Shown: positions 37,276 through 38,395 of the stretch, in pieces
Position numbering within the stretch: position 1 is the stretch's first letter
Layout of the letters: each line of letters opens with the position of its first letter
Assembly (NCBI GenBank): GCA_947481635.1
Contig: CANKHJ010000020.1
Coordinates: forward strand, 1 to 38,395
Direction of reading: 5' to 3'
DNA from: Bradyrhizobiaceae bacterium
GTDB lineage: Bacteria > Pseudomonadota > Alphaproteobacteria > Rhizobiales > Xanthobacteraceae
DNA length: 38,395 nt
The notes under the pieces: generated by a model
Database searches by the model: none
Told to the model about the DNA's origin: nothing
What the model saw: the letters and a program-made list of their open reading frames with translations, nothing else
Translations under genes and position numbers: made by a program

Positions 37276-38395
<1,120 letters not shown>

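Overview
The window is chromosomal DNA from a high-GC alphaproteobacterium, most likely a Hyphomicrobiales/Rhizobiales member of the Bradyrhizobium/Rhodopseudomonas/Xanthobacteraceae type. This rests on the gene order (ccmAB-acnA; mdh-sucCD-sucAB-lpd; xerC-priA; an atpHAGD operon without atpI/B/E/F), the DUF2794 gene, and GC-rich intergenic palindromes resembling those common in Bradyrhizobiaceae. No rRNA, tRNA, CRISPR array, insertion sequence or prophage was seen. The species assignment is an inference from memory of the group, not from a search.

Layout. 1-750 (minus): start of ccmB and complete ccmA, a heme exporter for cytochrome c maturation. 1005-3713: aconitase acnA. 3840-5480: a secreted thioredoxin-fold DUF1223 protein, a 504-base gap holding a minus-strand terminator with a candidate small RNA or small ORF, then DUF2794. 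5484-6869 (minus): a GNAT acetyltransferase and a Bax-inhibitor-1 family membrane protein. 7137-11159: an FtsX-like permease and its ATPase (minus), divergent from a GDSL esterase, the same arrangement as E. coli ybbP-ybbA/tesA. 11178-12892: thpR and zapE. 12895-13863 (minus): a Bug-type solute-binding protein. 14133-25100: the TCA block mdh-sucC-sucD-sucA-sucB-lpd, followed by an SDR and a second Bug-type binding protein. 25142-29085: a histidine-rich DUF4337 membrane protein, xerC, and divergent priA. 29097-33364: a DMT transporter, an LLM flavin monooxygenase, an EVE-domain protein and a GH13 alpha-glucosidase. 33561-33943 (minus): a guanidinium exporter behind a guanidine-II riboswitch. 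34215-end: atpH-atpA-atpG-atpD, with atpD cut by the window edge.

Function. The core is central energy metabolism: aconitase, succinyl-CoA synthetase, the 2-oxoglutarate dehydrogenase complex (E1, E2, E3) and malate dehydrogenase, followed by the F1 part of ATP synthase. Two periplasmic binding proteins of the tripartite tricarboxylate transporter type flank the TCA block without membrane subunits nearby, which suggests carboxylate uptake or sensing.

Most notable non-coding signals: (1) a guanidine-II riboswitch of two ACGA-loop hairpins, where the second hairpin overlaps an anti-Shine-Dalgarno element in front of gdx; (2) two identical TGATATATCA palindromes exactly 21 bp apart between the Bug gene and mdh; (3) a 20-bp perfect palindrome before the EVE gene that shares the CTGATAT half-site with (2); (4) four related intergenic palindromes, three in the TCA block and one inside the atp operon; (5) a nested RNA-like fold with a strong terminator at 4716-4860. 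I found no clear multi-gene system of unknown type.
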